The notes: generated by a model from the letters alone, not told the origin. Numbered from the stretch's first letter, positions 36,456 through 44,574 are shown. The stretch: 60,489 nucleotides of DNA from Novispirillum itersonii (GCF_014205675.1 NZ_JACIIX010000006.1:1-60489), one strand, 5' to 3'. Made by a program: numbers and translations.

Positions 36456-36722
36456 ATGGATACGCCGTCGACTGCCGCACCGCGCCGGATTGATCTGGCC
36501 CTTGCCCGTCTGGGTGATGCCGTTGATCTGCTGGAGCAGGTCGGTCAGGCCGCGCTTGACCGGATGGAGATGTCAGGGCATGACAGCGGCAGTCTGGCTG
36601 CCCTGACGGCGGAACTGTCGGCGGTGCGGTCCGATTACCACTCCCTGAAGCTGACCGGTCAGCAGGCTTCCGGGCGTATTGATGCTGCTATTGGCCGCCT
36701 GCGGGCGGTGCTGGAGATGTGA
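36456..36722 (+). CDS. Small coiled-coil protein upstream of zapA
   Basis: An 88-residue, largely helical protein (RIDLALARLGDAVDLLEQVGQAALDR, then a second helix to the C terminus) similar in size and position to the small coiled-coil proteins of unknown function often encoded before alphaproteobacterial zapA. Start at ATG 36456 follows GGAAGAGG; an ATG at 36426 in frame is also possible and would add ten residues. Its stop overlaps a possible GTG start of zapA, so the two are probably translationally coupled. A division-related role is inferred from position only. Confidence 0.75.
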   Translation: MDTPSTAAPRRIDLALARLGDAVDLLEQVGQAALDRMEMSGHDSGSLAALTAELSAVRSDYHSLKLTGQQASGRIDAAIGRLRAVLEM

Positions 36723-36727
36723 GCGGT

Positions 36728-37444
36728 ATGGCTCAGGTTACACTGACGATCAACGGGCGGTCCTACGGCATTGGCTGCGAGGACGGTCAGGAACAGCAGC
36801 TTCAGGCGCTGGGGCACGAGCTTGACCGCCGGGCGCGGTCACTGTCGGAAGCCACCGGTGCGGTGTCTGAGGGGCTGATTCTGGTCCTGACCAGCCTGAC
36901 GCTGGCCGACGAGCTGGGCGACGCCCGCCGCACCCGTGACAAGGCGCAGGAGACCCTGAACGCCCTGTCGCATGAAGCCGAGGCGATGGTCGAGGAAAAG
37001 ATCGCCGAAGCGCAGGCGGAGGCGGAAGCCGCCATCGCCGCCGTGCGGGAAGAGGCGCAGACCACCATCACCGCCATCCGCGAGGAAACCGACAGCTCGG
37101 TCGCCGAGATTCAGGCGGAGCTGGACGCCCTGCGCGCCCAGACGCAGGAACAGGTGATGGAGGTGCGGGCCCGCGCCGACCGCCAGATTGCCGAGGCGCA
37201 GGCCGAAGCGGCCCGTCTGGGCGATGGCAGCAAGGCTGAACTGACCCGGCTGGAGGAAGAGGGCAGCGCCCTGAAGAAGCAGCTGGCCGACGCCAAACAG
37301 GCGCTGGAAGCCGCCCGCAGCCATCTGGAACAGCGCCGTAACGAACACCAGAGCCTGCGTCAGGCCGAGGATGACATTGCTTCTGCGCTGGAAAGAATGG
37401 CGGCGCGCATCGAAACAGTTGCAAGAAGCCTCGCGGCGTCCTAA
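36728..37444 (+). CDS. zapA: Cell division protein ZapA with extended coiled coil
   Basis: A 238-residue protein. The first ~95 residues are ZapA: MAQVTLTINGRSYGIGCEDGQEQQLQALGHELDRRA, ending around LTLADELGDARR. ZapA binds and bundles FtsZ at the division ring. The remaining ~140 residues are a continuous alanine/glutamate/arginine coiled coil, making it more than twice the usual ~100-residue length. Start at ATG 36728; a GTG at 36719 overlapping the previous stop is also possible. It is followed within 10 bp by the 6S RNA gene, a conserved arrangement in proteobacteria. Confidence 0.9.
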   Translation: MAQVTLTINGRSYGIGCEDGQEQQLQALGHELDRRARSLSEATGAVSEGLILVLTSLTLADELGDARRTRDKAQETLNALSHEAEAMVEEKIAEAQAEAEAAIAAVREEAQTTITAIREETDSSVAEIQAELDALRAQTQEQVMEVRARADRQIAEAQAEAARLGDGSKAELTRLEEEGSALKKQLADAKQALEAARSHLEQRRNEHQSLRQAEDDIASALERMAARIETVARSLAAS

Positions 37445-37451
37445 GTATAGG

Positions 37452-37615
37452 GTGCGAGGCTGCCCGGTGCGTCAGGTGCACTACTCCCGGGGGCTATAAT
37501 ATTCAAACGAGGGAGCTGTCCCTGTAAGGGCTCTGGCCTTTATACACGGCGCCCACTTTGTGCTCGCGGCCTTAGTGGAGGGTCTGCGGACCAACGGCCT
37601 ACGGTGGCTTCGCAC
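37452..37615 (+). ncRNA. ssrS: 6S RNA
   Basis: The region between zapA and fau is the standard place for ssrS in proteobacteria. The two ends form a closing stem: GTGCGAGGC at 37452-37460 with GCTTCGCAC at 37607-37615 (one G-U pair). About 164 nt lie between, close to the usual 6S length, and the interior can fold into a long rod around a promoter-like AT-rich central bulge (CTATAATATTC at 37494-37504). 6S RNA binds the sigma-70 holoenzyme and dampens transcription in stationary phase. The exact ends are estimates from the stem. Confidence 0.85.
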
Positions 37616-37690
37616 TGTTACTGACCGGACCGGCATCCTGATGCTGCTCCGGTGTTGATGTGATCCTACCGGCGAAAATCCGGTGACTGA

Positions 37691-37727
37691 AACCGGCAAT
37701 GGCCTTTCGTGGCGGTTGCCGGTTTTT
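37691..37727 (+). terminator. Terminator downstream of 6S RNA
   Basis: AACCGGCAA (37691-37699) pairs with TTGCCGGTT (37716-37724), running into five T. About 75 nt separate it from the estimated 3' end of mature 6S RNA, consistent with 3' processing of a longer precursor. Confidence 0.85.
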
Positions 37728-37861
37728 CGTTACAGGGTGTTCTGTGTTTCCGGGTGCTTTGTATTTCCGGGCATTTTAAGCCTGTCTTTTCTGGGGGCTC
37801 TGGCCCCTGTCATCGGAAAGTCTGTCAGAAGACAGTCTGACGCGCGGAGAACCCGACAGCA

Positions 37862-38452
37862 ATGAACCCTCTGAAAGATGCCCTGCGGCGGGCGATGCGC
37901 CCACAGCGCCGCGCCCTGTCAGCGGCGGCGCCGATGGCCGGGCAGGATCTGGCGTCGCTGGTGGCGGCGCACCCGCTGTTGTGGGGGCAGCTGACCGCCC
38001 CGGGGGCGGTGGTGGCCGGATACCATCCGCTGCCGACGGAAATGGATGTGTTGCCGCTGCTGTCGCGGCTGGCGGCAGCCGGGGTGACCACCGCCCTGCC
38101 GGAAGTCACCGGGCGGAGGGATCCGTTGCGCTTCCGTCGCTGGCAGCCGGGGCAGGGGCTGACCGATGGCCCGTTCAAGACCGTGCATCCGCCGGAAACG
38201 GCGGAAGAGGTGACGCCGACGGCGGTGCTTGTGCCGCTGCTGGCCTTTGACGCTTCCGGCTTCCGGCTGGGCTATGGCGGCGGATTTTATGACCGCACCC
38301 TGCACGGGCTGCGGGCGGCGGGATCGGCCCCGCTGACCATCGGGGCGGCCTTTTCCGGTCAGGCGCTTGCCGAGGTGCCGACAGAGGGCCATGATGAACC
38401 TCTGGACTGGATTGTGACGGAACTGGCGGTGGTTGCCTGCGGGCAACGGTGA
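37862..38452 (+). CDS. fau: 5-formyltetrahydrofolate cyclo-ligase
   Basis: A 196-residue enzyme converting 5-formyl-THF to 5,10-methenyl-THF with ATP. The N-terminal basic helix LRRAMRPQRRAL, the central VAGYHPLPTEMDVLPLL and the C-terminal phosphate-binding FRLGYGGGFYDRTL are all present. It lies downstream of 6S RNA, a pairing conserved in many proteobacteria. The phosphodiesterase gene follows 13 bp later, so they form an operon. Confidence 0.94.
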   Translation: MNPLKDALRRAMRPQRRALSAAAPMAGQDLASLVAAHPLLWGQLTAPGAVVAGYHPLPTEMDVLPLLSRLAAAGVTTALPEVTGRRDPLRFRRWQPGQGLTDGPFKTVHPPETAEEVTPTAVLVPLLAFDASGFRLGYGGGFYDRTLHGLRAAGSAPLTIGAAFSGQALAEVPTEGHDEPLDWIVTELAVVACGQR

Positions 38453-38465
38453 AGGGAACCATGTG

Positions 38466-39284
38466 ATGCGGCTGATGTATCTGGGCGATGTGGTCGGGCG
38501 GTCGGGCCGGGATGCGGTGGTGCGGGAAGTGCCGCGCCTGCGCAAGGACCTGAAGCTGGACTTTGTCGCCGTCTGCGGCGAGAACGCCGCCCATGGCTTT
38601 GGCCTGACCGCCGCCATCGCGCAGGATTTCTATGATGCCGGGGTTGATGTGGTGACGCTGGGCAACCATGCGTGGGACCAGCGGGAGATGCTGGCCTATA
38701 TCGACCGCGACCCGCGCATCGTCCGCCCGGCCAATTACCCGGATGGCACCCCGGGCCGGGGGGCGACGCTGTACAGTCTGCCCGATGGCCGTAAGGTGCT
38801 GGTGGTGCAGGTGATGGGGCGGCTGTTCATGGATCCGCTGGACTGCCCCTTTGCCAGCGCGCAGGCAATTTTGCAGAAGTATCCGCTGGGGGCGGCGGTG
38901 CAGGCGGTGATTGTTGATATTCACGCCGAGGCGACCAGCGAGAAGATGTCGATGGGCCATTTCTGCGATGGCCGGGCTTCGCTGGTGGCGGGCACCCATT
39001 CCCATGTGCCGACCGCCGACGCGCAGGTGCTGCCGGGCGGGACCGCCTATATCACCGACCTTGGCATGTGCGGCGACTACAACTCGGTGATCGGCATGAA
39101 GAAGGAAGCGGCGATGGCCCGCTTCGTCCGCAAGATTCCGGGGGACCGTCTGTCTCCGGCGGAAGGCGATGCCACCGTCTGCGGGGTGGTGGTGGAAACC
39201 GACCGCAGCGGTAAGGCGGTATCGGTGCAGCCGCTGCGCATCGCCGGGCGTCTCCAGCAGGCGGAGCCGGGATTTCCGGTCTGA
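38466..39284 (+). CDS. TIGR00282-type metallophosphoesterase (YmdB family)
   Basis: A 272-residue calcineurin-like phosphoesterase. Metal ligands appear in order: LGDVVGRSGRDAV, CGENAAHGFGLT, TLGNHAWDQRE and the histidines in AGTHSHVPTADAQ. YmdB homologues hydrolyse 2',3'-cyclic and/or 3',5'-cyclic nucleotides and affect RNA decay and biofilm behaviour in Bacillus; the role in alphaproteobacteria is unknown. The ATG at 38466 follows a GAAGGGA site; an ATG five bases earlier is out of frame and stops at once. A bidirectional terminator lies at 39346. Confidence 0.92.
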   Translation: MRLMYLGDVVGRSGRDAVVREVPRLRKDLKLDFVAVCGENAAHGFGLTAAIAQDFYDAGVDVVTLGNHAWDQREMLAYIDRDPRIVRPANYPDGTPGRGATLYSLPDGRKVLVVQVMGRLFMDPLDCPFASAQAILQKYPLGAAVQAVIVDIHAEATSEKMSMGHFCDGRASLVAGTHSHVPTADAQVLPGGTAYITDLGMCGDYNSVIGMKKEAAMARFVRKIPGDRLSPAEGDATVCGVVVETDRSGKAVSVQPLRIAGRLQQAEPGFPV

Positions 39285-39345
39285 GATGATAGAATAGCGA
39301 TTTTCGCTGACGGAATTCGCTGAGTGTGGCGAAATTCGCTGTAAT

Positions 39346-39390
39346 CAAAACCCCTGCCTCTGCCGGAACCGGCCAGAAGCAGGGGTTTTG
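39346..39390. terminator. Bidirectional terminator
   Basis: CAAAACCCCTGC (39346-39357) pairs with GCAGGGGTTTTG (39379-39390); an inner GCCGG/CCGGC stem adds stability. Just before it, TTCGCTG occurs three times (39303, 39316, 39335). Confidence 0.85.
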
Positions 39391-39472
39391 CATTTGGCAC
39401 GCGCTGTGCTGAAGGGGGAACCGAAATGAGGGCGCCCGTGCGGAGGGCGCAGAGCGTGAAAGGGTACAGGGA

Positions 39473-40588
39473 ATGAACCGGATGAAGCGGTCGTTGCTGG
39501 GGTTGGCGCTGTCGGTGACGGTGGGGGCGGCGGTGGCGGGGGCGGTACTGATCACCGCCCCGGCGGAGCGGCGGGTGCAGGCGGCGGAATCCCAGTCGGT
39601 TCCGTTGCCGGAAACGCTGCTGGCGGCCAGACGCATCATGGTGGAGTGGAGGACGGAGGATGGTCCGCGTCCCTTTCCCGTCGCCCTGTGGTATCCGGCT
39701 GACCGGGGACCGGCAACACAGATGGTGGGCGATGGTCCGCTGTTGACCGGGGTGGCGGTGCGGCTGGATGCCCCGCCGCAGGCCCCGCTGGGGGCGCGGC
39801 TGCCGCTGGTGCTGCTGTCGCATGGCAGCGGCGGCAACATGACCAATCAGGCGTGGCTGGCGCGGGATCTGGTGGAGGCGGGCTATGTGGTGGCCTCGCT
39901 GACCCACCCCGGCAGCACCACCGGGGATTCCTCGCCGCAGAAGGCGCTGGCGCTGTGGCAGCGGCCCGGCGATCTGTCGGCGGCGCTGGATGCGGTGCTG
40001 AAGGACCCGCAGATCGGCCCGCTGGTGGATCCGTCGCGGATTGCCGCCGTCGGTCACTCGCTGGGCGGCTATACGGTGCTGGCGGCAGGCGGGGCGCGAC
40101 TGGACCGCGAGGCGTACCGGGACCTGTGCCGGAGAAATCCGAAGCAGGGTGACTGCGCTTATTTCCTGTCGGCAGGCCTGAGCTTTGACAGCCTCGACCG
40201 GGCCAAGCTGGAAGGATCGTACCGGGATCCGCGCATCAAGGCGGTGGTGGCGATGTCCCCGGCCTTTGCGCAGGCCTTTGCGGCGGACAGTCTGGCGGCG
40301 TGGCCGGTGCCGCTGCTGGTGGTTGGCCTGACCGGGGATGAACTGCTGCCCCATGCCGCCAATGCGGCGGCGCTGGCGGCGCGGATCCCCGGAGCGAAAC
40401 TTCTGGAACAGCCGGGCGGCCATTTCAGTGTGCTGCCGGACTGCAAGCCGGGTGGCAAGGCGCTGCTGGCGCAGGAGCCGGACCCCTCCGACCGCTTCCT
40501 GTGCGACGATGCCGGTCAGAGCCGGGCGCAGGTGCATCAGCAGGTCAGCGCGGCGGTGCGGGTTTTTCTAAAGGATACGGGGGTGTAA
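39473..40588 (+). CDS. Secreted alpha/beta hydrolase (PAF-acetylhydrolase/dienelactone hydrolase-like)
   Basis: A 371-residue protein with an N-terminal signal peptide or anchor (basic MNRMKR, hydrophobic ~10-34, then PAERRVQAAES). The hydrolase core shows LPLVLLSHGSGGNMTNQAWLARDL, the nucleophile elbow AAVGHSLGGYTVL, an acid in LTGDELLP and a final histidine in PGGHFSVLPDC. It is therefore likely a periplasmic esterase or lipase. Members of this group cleave short acyl esters; the substrate is not known. The start gives a proper signal peptide. The gene is alone between a terminator and the M24 peptidase gene. Confidence 0.85.
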   Translation: MNRMKRSLLGLALSVTVGAAVAGAVLITAPAERRVQAAESQSVPLPETLLAARRIMVEWRTEDGPRPFPVALWYPADRGPATQMVGDGPLLTGVAVRLDAPPQAPLGARLPLVLLSHGSGGNMTNQAWLARDLVEAGYVVASLTHPGSTTGDSSPQKALALWQRPGDLSAALDAVLKDPQIGPLVDPSRIAAVGHSLGGYTVLAAGGARLDREAYRDLCRRNPKQGDCAYFLSAGLSFDSLDRAKLEGSYRDPRIKAVVAMSPAFAQAFAADSLAAWPVPLLVVGLTGDELLPHAANAAALAARIPGAKLLEQPGGHFSVLPDCKPGGKALLAQEPDPSDRFLCDDAGQSRAQVHQQVSAAVRVFLKDTGV

Positions 40589-40694
40589 TACTTCTGGATT
40601 TTGGATACAATCTTGTTGCCGCAGGGCTGCGTGCTAGGATGGGGGCCGGGTTTTCCGGCCCTTTCCTTTTGCAAGCACAGTGAGGACACTCCCC

Positions 40695-41909
40695 ATGGCC
40701 CTTGGTGTCGGTGGCTCCGATCCGCAGACTGAACTCGCCGCCCTGTCGGACATGACCGGTGGCATTGCCCCGATCACCGCCGACGAATACGCCGCCCGCA
40801 TCGGTAAGGCGCAGGCCCTGATGCAGGAACACGGGCTGGATGCGGTCTATGTTCACGCGGGCAGCAGCCTGTATTACTTCACCGGCACCCGCTGGAACCC
40901 CAGCGAGCGGATGGTCGGGGTGCTGATTCCGGCCCGTGGCCCGCTGACCTATATCGCCCCGGCGTTTGAGGAAAACACCCTGCGCGATTACTGGGTGGTC
41001 GGCGGCGACATCGCGGTCTGGCAGGAGCATGAAAACCCGGCGGAGCTGTTCGCCAGGCTGCTGGCGCAGGCCGGGATCACCGGGGGCACGGTGGGGCTGG
41101 ATGAAAGCACGCCGTTCTTCCTGTTCGATGCGCTGCGGCAGGCGGCCCCGGCGATGACGTGGGTGAATGCCAAACCGGTGACCGCCGGATGCCGGATGCA
41201 GAAATCCGCCGCCGAGCTGGCGCTGATGCAGCGGGCCAAGGATATGACGCTGCGGGTGCATCAGGCGGCGGCGCGGATCCTGCGCCCCGGCATCAGCACC
41301 ACCGAGGTGGCGGACTTTATCGACCGGGCCCACCGGGCGGTGGGGGCGGTGGGCTCCAGCTTCTGCATCGTGCTGTTCGGCGAAGCCACCGCCTATCCGC
41401 ATGGGGTGAAAAACCCGCAGGTGCTGGAAGACGGCGATATGGTGCTGATTGATACCGGCTGCAAGCTGTACGGCTACAACTCCGACATCACCCGCAGCTA
41501 TGTCTATGGCACCGCAACGCCGGAGCAGCGCCGGGTGTGGGAGCATGAGAAGGAAGCGCAGGCCCGCGCCTTTGCCGCTGCCATCCCCGGGGCACCGTGC
41601 GGGTCGGTGGATGTCGCCGCCCGCAGCTATCTGGAACAGCAGGGCTATGGCCCGGACTATGCGGTGCCGGGGCTGCCGCACCGCACCGGCCACGGCATCG
41701 GGCTGGATATCCACGAATGGCCCTATCTGGTCCGTAACGACCAGACCCCGCTGGCGCCGGGCATGTGTTTCTCCAACGAGCCGATGCTGTGCCTGTATGG
41801 CCGGTTCGGGGTGCGGCTGGAAGATCACTTCTACATGACCGAAGACGGCCCGCGCTGGTTCACCCAGCCCAGCCACAGCATCGACGACCCGTTTGGATAC
41901 GGGGCGTAA
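40695..41909 (+). CDS. M24 family Xaa-Pro peptidase
   Basis: A 404-residue two-domain metallopeptidase. A creatinase-type N-terminal domain (~20-170) is followed by the pita-bread catalytic domain. The five metal ligands are recognisable: two Asp in LIDTGCKLYGYNSDITRSYV, His in GLPHRTGHGIGLDIHE, Glu in FSNEPMLC and Glu in GVRLEDHFYMT. It probably removes residues before proline from di- or short peptides in the cytoplasm; prolidase versus aminopeptidase P cannot be settled here. ATG 40695 follows a GAGGA site. A terminator shared with ridA follows. Confidence 0.9.
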   Translation: MALGVGGSDPQTELAALSDMTGGIAPITADEYAARIGKAQALMQEHGLDAVYVHAGSSLYYFTGTRWNPSERMVGVLIPARGPLTYIAPAFEENTLRDYWVVGGDIAVWQEHENPAELFARLLAQAGITGGTVGLDESTPFFLFDALRQAAPAMTWVNAKPVTAGCRMQKSAAELALMQRAKDMTLRVHQAAARILRPGISTTEVADFIDRAHRAVGAVGSSFCIVLFGEATAYPHGVKNPQVLEDGDMVLIDTGCKLYGYNSDITRSYVYGTATPEQRRVWEHEKEAQARAFAAAIPGAPCGSVDVAARSYLEQQGYGPDYAVPGLPHRTGHGIGLDIHEWPYLVRNDQTPLAPGMCFSNEPMLCLYGRFGVRLEDHFYMTEDGPRWFTQPSHSIDDPFGYGA

Positions 41910-41932
41910 CGGTCTTCGGGGAGTCGTTCTCC

Positions 41933-41971
41933 GGAAAAAGGGGCGGCGGGGTGTCCTGCCGCCCCTTTTCC
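41933..41971. terminator. Bidirectional terminator between M24 peptidase and RidA genes
   Basis: GGAAAAAGGGGCGGC (41933-41947) pairs with GCCGCCCCTTTTCC (41958-41971). Confidence 0.9.
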
Positions 41972-41979
41972 GTATGCCG

Positions 41980-42375
41980 TCAGGCTGCCGGGATCCGGGC
42001 GATCACCTTGATCTCGAAGTCAAACCCGGCCAGCCAGGTGACGCCGACGGCGGTCCAGTTGGGCAGCGGATCGGTGGGGATGACGCTGTCGCGCACCGCC
42101 ATCACGGTCTCCACCTGCCCCTGCGGGTCGGTGTGGAAGGTGGTGACATCGACCACATCGCGCAGGGTGCAGCCTGCGGCGGCCAGAACGGCGGACAGGT
42201 TGGCAAAGGCCTGTTCCACCTGCCGCCGGAAATCGGGTTCGGGCGAGCCATCGGCGCGGCTGCCGACCTGCCCGGAGACAAACAGCAGATCACCGGAGCG
42301 GATGGCGGCGGAATAGCGGTGCTGCCGGTACAGGGCATGGCGGTCAGCGGGAAAAACAGCTTCAGGGGTGGTCAT
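41980..42375 (-). CDS. RidA/YjgF family protein
   Basis: A 131-residue Rid-family protein. Family markers include LLFVSGQVGSRADGSPEPDFRRQVEQAFANLSAVLAAAG, DVVDVTTFHTD and PNWTAVGVTWLAG. Canonical RidA has an arginine near the C terminus (IEIEAVA-R-like); here the last strand is DFEIKVIARIPAA, with an Arg in about the right place. RidA proteins deaminate reactive 2-aminoacrylate-type imines; related members act in specific catabolic routes. It is divergent from a TetR regulator, with three palindromic operators between, so it is a likely repressed target. Confidence 0.88.
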   Translation of the reverse strand: MTTPEAVFPADRHALYRQHRYSAAIRSGDLLFVSGQVGSRADGSPEPDFRRQVEQAFANLSAVLAAAGCTLRDVVDVTTFHTDPQGQVETVMAVRDSVIPTDPLPNWTAVGVTWLAGFDFEIKVIARIPAA

Positions 42376-42495
42376 CGGGGGCAGTCCTGAGTGGGGTCCT
42401 GTGGTCAGGCTCCGCCCGCCGGCAGGCCCGGCGCGTCGGGAAGACAGGGGCGCTGCCGGAGGTGTGGGGGCTTCACAGGTCCGGGGGATGTTGAT

Positions 42496-42562
42496 ATACG
42501 CGGCGTATGTGATCTATATCGTCGCATACGGCCCGTATGTCAATTGGCATACGCAGCGTATG
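42496..42562. promoter_or_regulatory. Three operator palindromes in the ridA-tetR promoter region
   Basis: Sites at 42496-42508 (ATACG-N3-CGTAT), 42525-42539 (CATACG-N3-CGTATG) and 42548-42562 (CATACG-N3-CGTATG). Centres are 30 and 23 bp apart. They lie in an AT-rich stretch directly before tetR and about 120 bp from ridA. Autorepression by the adjacent TetR protein and control of ridA are the natural reading; neither is shown. Confidence 0.8.
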
Positions 42563-42589
42563 TGAATTTTTGCGTCGGAAGGAACCGCC

Positions 42590-43174
42590 ATGGCAAACCG
42601 CCGGGCCGAAAAGATGGAGGAAACCCGGGCCCGGCTGATGGCTGCCGCCCGGGCGGCCTTCGCGGAAAAGGGCTATGCCGCTGCCTCGATGGATGACCTG
42701 ACGGCGGCGGTGGGGTTGACGCGGGGGGCGCTGTACCATCATTTCGGCGACAAGCGCGGCCTGCTGATGGCGGTGGTGACGGAGATGGACGCCGAGATGG
42801 CGGCCCGCGCCCATGCCATCGGCCAGCAGTGTGGCAGCCTGTGGGATGCCCTGCTGGCGGAAGGGGCGGCCTATATCGACATGGCCCGCGACCCGGAGGT
42901 GCAGCGCATTGTGCTGCTGGATGGCCCGGCGGTGCTGGGCGACCCGTCGCAGTGGCCCAGTCAGAACAGCTGCCTGCAAACGACAACGCAGGCGCTGCGC
43001 ACCCTGATGGCAGACGGCATTGTCCGGCCACTGGACCCGGAGGCCGCTGCCCGCCTGATCAACGGCGCGGCGCTGAACGCTGCCCTGTGGGTTGCCGCCA
43101 GCAGCACCCCGGATGCGGTGCTGCCGAAGGCGCAGGAGGCCTTCCGGGCGCTGGCCTGCGGCCTGCTGGCGTAA
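42590..43174 (+). CDS. TetR/AcrR-family regulator
   Basis: A 194-residue regulator. The N-terminal helix-turn-helix is standard: RLMAAARAAFAEKGYAAASMDDLTAAVGLTRGALYHHFGDKRGLL. The C-terminal ligand domain includes MARDPEVQRIVLLDGPAVLGDPSQW, typical of TetR_C-type domains that bind small hydrophobic molecules. Three CATACG-N3-CGTATG palindromes lie just upstream. A GGAAGGAACC ribosome-binding site precedes ATG 42590. Likely represses itself and the divergent ridA. Confidence 0.92.
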   Translation: MANRRAEKMEETRARLMAAARAAFAEKGYAAASMDDLTAAVGLTRGALYHHFGDKRGLLMAVVTEMDAEMAARAHAIGQQCGSLWDALLAEGAAYIDMARDPEVQRIVLLDGPAVLGDPSQWPSQNSCLQTTTQALRTLMADGIVRPLDPEAAARLINGAALNAALWVAASSTPDAVLPKAQEAFRALACGLLA

Positions 43175-43204
43175 GCCGGAGGGGGCGGTTCCGCTTTTTG
43201 GTGT

Positions 43205-43380
43205 GCGGGCAACGCCCGCGATTGCTTTGCCGTCCCCGGGACCATCCCGGGAGTCTTCGGAAAAAAGAGGTCAAGGAGGCCGCGCCTCCTTGCGGGGTTC
43301 ACGGGGTGGAACCCCGTTCTTTAAGGGTGCTGGCGACGCCAGCGGGGCGGAGCCCCGTTCTTCACGTTTGCTGGCAGCGC
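43205..43380. repeat. Intergenic cluster of short palindromes
   Basis: The 208-bp gap between tetR and dgdR is packed with small hairpins: GCGGGC-N3-GCCCGC (43205-43219), a CCCGGGA-type palindrome (~43233-43252), CAAGGAGGC-N3-GCCTCCTTG (43272-43292), GGGGTTCACGGGGTGGAACCCC, GCTGGCGACGCCAGC and GGGGCGGAGCCCC. Bases 43266-43292 are the exact reverse complement of 34541-34567. No T tract makes any of them an obvious terminator. No coding frame is convincing. Confidence 0.75.
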
Positions 43381-43382
43381 CC

Positions 43383-44249
43383 CTACACCGTCTGCCGGTC
43401 GGCCAGCGTCGGCAGCACCTGCCGGATGTGGTCGCCAAGGGCGCGCACGGCGGGGCCGGGGCGGGGCTCGGCGTATTCCACGGCGATGCCGATGGTCGGC
43501 AGGGGCGGCATTCCGGCGGTGACAATGTGCAGGTCCGGCGGCACGGCGGTACGGGTCAGCACGGCGATGGCATGACCGGAGCGGGCGATGGCGATCAGCC
43601 CGGCCAGACTGTTGCTGGCGAAGGCAACGCGGTAGCGGCGGTTGAGGGCATCCATGGCATCGCAGGCGGCGCGGTAATCCAGCGTGCTGGGCGCGGTCAG
43701 GGCCAGTGGCAGGCTGGCGGCCCCCAGCACGGCGGGTTCCGGCGCATCGGCAACCCAGACGAAATGTTCCGGCCGGATCACCTCCGGGTGGGCCGGATCG
43801 GGCAGGGACACCAGCGCAATGTCGATCTGGCGGCGGTGCAGCAGGGGCCGCAGCTCCGGCGTCGGGGCGCAGACCATCCGCAGCTCCACCTCCGGGTTGC
43901 GGGCGCAGAAGCCTTTCAGCAGGCCGGGCAGGAAGGTGATGGAATAATCCTCCGGGCAGCCGAGGCTGACCGCGCCTTTCAGGGTGGTGCCGCGCAGGTC
44001 GGCCAGCATCTCATCATGGCGGGCCAGCAGCGCATCAGCATGGCCTAGCAGGCGCTCCCCCGCCGTGGTCAGGCGCACCCCGGCCCCGGTGCGGTGCAGC
44101 AGGATGTGGCCGGTCAGGTCCTCCAGCCGCCGCATCTGCATGCTCAGCGCCGACTGGGTGCGCCCGACCTGTACGGCGGCGGTGCTGAGGGAGCCGGTGC
44201 GGGCCACCACGGAAAAACTGCGCAGCAGGGCCAGATCGGGTTCGGACAT
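43383..44249 (-). CDS. dgdR: LysR-family regulator, probable DgdR
   Basis: A 288-residue LysR protein. The N-terminal helix-turn-helix is MSEPDLALLRSFSVVARTGSLSTAAVQVGRTQSALSMQMRRLEDLTGH, followed by the effector domain. In Burkholderia cepacia, dgdR is a LysR-type repressor transcribed divergently from dgdA (2,2-dialkylglycine decarboxylase). Here dgdA lies 3.6 kb to the right, with a remnant of a dgdR start beside it, so this is most likely DgdR separated from its target by an inserted cassette. ATG 44249 gives the usual LysR N terminus. Whether it still controls dgdA depends on the operator copy at 47688-47802. Confidence 0.78.
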   Translation of the reverse strand: MSEPDLALLRSFSVVARTGSLSTAAVQVGRTQSALSMQMRRLEDLTGHILLHRTGAGVRLTTAGERLLGHADALLARHDEMLADLRGTTLKGAVSLGCPEDYSITFLPGLLKGFCARNPEVELRMVCAPTPELRPLLHRRQIDIALVSLPDPAHPEVIRPEHFVWVADAPEPAVLGAASLPLALTAPSTLDYRAACDAMDALNRRYRVAFASNSLAGLIAIARSGHAIAVLTRTAVPPDLHIVTAGMPPLPTIGIAVEYAEPRPGPAVRALGDHIRQVLPTLADRQTV

Positions 44250-44334
44250 GAGTATCAACTTTCCTGATATCTGCCCGAAGCAGTATCATTTTTTCTTGCG
44301 GAGAGCCAGATGCCAGCCTGAAGGCCGGTTCTGA
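44220..44334. repeat. Left copy of a 115-bp duplicated dgdR start/promoter segment
   Basis: Aligns without gaps to 47688-47802 at a constant offset of 3,468 bp; about 27 mismatches by hand count (roughly 77 percent identity). It covers the first ten dgdR codons and ~85 bp upstream. Best conserved are the TGATATCT block, the TATCAN-TTTTTCTTG block and the AGCCTGAARGCCGGTTCTGA end. Confidence 0.85.
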
Positions 44335-44422
44335 TTTTTCCCGATACCATTGCGACCGTTCCCGCGATGGCTTGGCGCTTCCACGCCGGAATCACCGTCT
44401 GATGAATGCTGTGCCTGAGCGT

Positions 44423-44474
44423 TACCGTCTGGCATGACCTGACCCGCGGGGGCAGGTCATTGGCCAAGACGGTA
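44423..44474. repeat. Long imperfect inverted repeat downstream of mesD
   Basis: TACCGTC (44423-44429) pairs with GACGGTA (44468-44474), and inside it ATGACCTG (44434-44441) pairs with CAGGTCAT (44453-44460). There is no adjacent T tract on the minus strand, so it would be at best a factor-assisted terminator for the mesX-mesD transcript. It could also mark an end of the inserted segment. The rest of the 240 bp between the duplicated segment and mesD shows nothing recognisable. Confidence 0.5.
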
Positions 44475-44574
44475 TCAGACCGGACAAGGGAACATCGGCC
44501 CGTTCTGGGGTAACGAAGACGCCGATGATCCATTGCCGGGCAATGCGGGCGACTGAAGGGTGTTCGGGCTGGCT

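Noticed and set aside
36720-36722. zapA start at GTG 36719
   Set aside because: Possible, but the ATG at 36728 starts exactly at the conserved ZapA N terminus; kept only as an alternative.
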